Assembly: GCA_019241095.1 (NCBI GenBank)
Contig: JAFAXJ010000102.1
Coordinates: 1-7,331 of the forward strand
Source: Verrucomicrobiota bacterium
GTDB lineage: Bacteria > Verrucomicrobiota > Verrucomicrobiia > Chthoniobacterales > JAFAMB01
DNA: 7,331 bases
Reading direction: 5' to 3'
Numbering within the stretch: position 1 is the stretch's first letter; each line of letters opens with the position of its first letter. The notes beneath the pieces were generated by a model. It was not told where the DNA came from and did no database searches. It saw nothing but the letters and a program-made list of their open reading frames with translations. Positions 6,932 to 7,331 of the stretch are shown here, in pieces. The translations under genes and the position numbers were made by a program.

Positions 6932-6961
6932 CGGAGCAACAGATTCTCTACAAAATCGAAT

Positions 6962-7331
6962 ATGACTACTCTGCTTGAAATAAAGGGCATCGAAAAGAGC
7001 TTTGGGCTCACCCACGCGCTTCGTGGAGTGAATCTGAAAATCGAGACAGGCGAGATTCATGCTCTCATCGGTGAAAACGGGGCTGGTAAAAGTACACTCA
7101 TGAAGATCTTAAGCGGCGTTCAGAAGCAAGACGCCGGCGAAGTTTTCTTGGAAGGTGAACGGTACAGCCCGAAAAGCCCACTCGATGCACTGCATAAGGG
7201 CGTTGCAATGATTTACCAGGAGTTAAATCTTGCCCCACACTTATCAGCAGAGGAAAATATTCTCCTGGGTCAAGAGCCTAGTGCTGGTGGCTGGATCTAT
7301 GCTGCGAAAGGTCAAAAGATTGCACGCGATG
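6962..7331 (+). CDS. Sugar ABC transporter ATP-binding protein, RbsA/XylG/MglA type (N-terminal part)
   Basis: The first 123 codons of a CUT2-family ATPase are visible; the gene runs off the right edge. Full family members are about 500 residues with two ATPase domains in tandem, and this is the first. The Walker A motif GENGAGKST is at residues 37-45 and the Q-loop MIYQELNL at 83-90. The [14 protein letters not shown] stretch (93-106) is the diagnostic region that separates RbsA/MglA proteins from MalK-type ATPases. It should power uptake of a monosaccharide such as ribose, xylose, arabinose or galactose together with an RbsC-type permease and a periplasmic binding protein, presumably downstream. 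It is therefore not the missing ATPase of the CUT1 permeases at 228-1964. ATG 6962 is the only start: no start codon lies between it and an in-frame TAG at 6926. No Shine-Dalgarno sequence precedes it. Confidence 0.93.
   Translation, partial: MTTLLEIKGIEKSFGLTHALRGVNLKIETGEIHALIGENGAGKSTLMKILSGVQKQDAGEVFLEGERYSPKSPLDALHKGVAMIYQELNLAPHLSAEENILLGQEPSAGGWIYAAKGQKIARD

Larger units (their letters stand above)
6442..6961. other. 520-bp divergent regulatory region between oxidoreductase and ABC ATPase genes
   Basis: This stretch carries no gene I can defend. It is long for a simple divergent promoter and contains several separate signals, listed individually: an AACGTT dyad next to the oxidoreductase, a tandem 11/12-bp repeat, a spaced inverted repeat, a TTGACT-type promoter-like element, an isolated strong ribosome-binding sequence with a six-codon frame, and a palindrome near the ATPase start. 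One forward frame (starting around GTG 6521) has only four stops before the ATPase, and another is interrupted by one TGA between 6721 and 6978. This could mark decayed coding sequence, but is also compatible with chance. Confidence 0.6.

Noticed and set aside
1..7331. CRISPR array, tRNA/rRNA genes, transposase or insertion-sequence ends
   Set aside because: No regularly spaced repeats, no tRNA-like cloverleaf, no rRNA stretch and no transposase motif or terminal inverted repeats were seen.

Overview
The window reads as bacterial chromosome with roughly even base composition (about half G+C by eye). The content points to a heterotrophic, probably soil- or plant-associated bacterium that scavenges carbohydrates. 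The sequence does not fix the phylum. Clusters of this style, several sugar ABC importers beside orphan hydrolases and oxidoreductases, are familiar from groups such as Ktedonobacteria and Acidobacteria, but that is only an impression.

Layout. Positions 1-4202 (+) form an apparent carbohydrate-uptake operon. It holds the last ~49 codons of an extracellular solute-binding protein (to 152), a MalF/UgpA-type permease (228-1088), and a MalG/UgpE-type permease (1089-1964, start codon directly abutting the previous stop). It ends with a 727-residue cytoplasmic protein (2019-4202) that looks like an (alpha/alpha)6-barrel, six-hairpin-glycosidase-like enzyme with a beta-rich N-terminal part. No ATPase of the MalK/UgpC type is seen in this part. 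A 145-bp convergent spacer (4203-4347) follows.

On the minus strand, 4348-6441 encodes a 697-residue FMN/4Fe-4S/FAD oxidoreductase of the 2,4-dienoyl-CoA reductase / trimethylamine dehydrogenase / old yellow enzyme superfamily. It is divergently arranged with a sugar ABC ATPase of the RbsA/XylG/MglA (CUT2) type, which begins at 6962 and runs off the right edge.

The 520-bp divergent intergenic region (6442-6961) is the least explained part. It holds a LacI-like AACGTT-centred dyad just upstream of the oxidoreductase start, a tandem TAGGA(A)GCGAAC repeat, a dyad or hairpin with a TTTCCAT/ATGGAAA stem, and a TTGACT-N17 promoter-like element. It also has a strong AAGGAG ribosome-binding sequence serving only a six-codon frame, and a GCACTTAGTGC palindrome close to an ATPase start that has no visible ribosome-binding site.

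Inferred biology: the first operon imports an oligosaccharide or glycoside and hydrolyses it in the cytoplasm. The flavoenzyme may reduce or demethylate an associated (possibly aglycone-like) small molecule, and a second importer of a different class starts at the right edge. The individual substrates cannot be read from the sequence.
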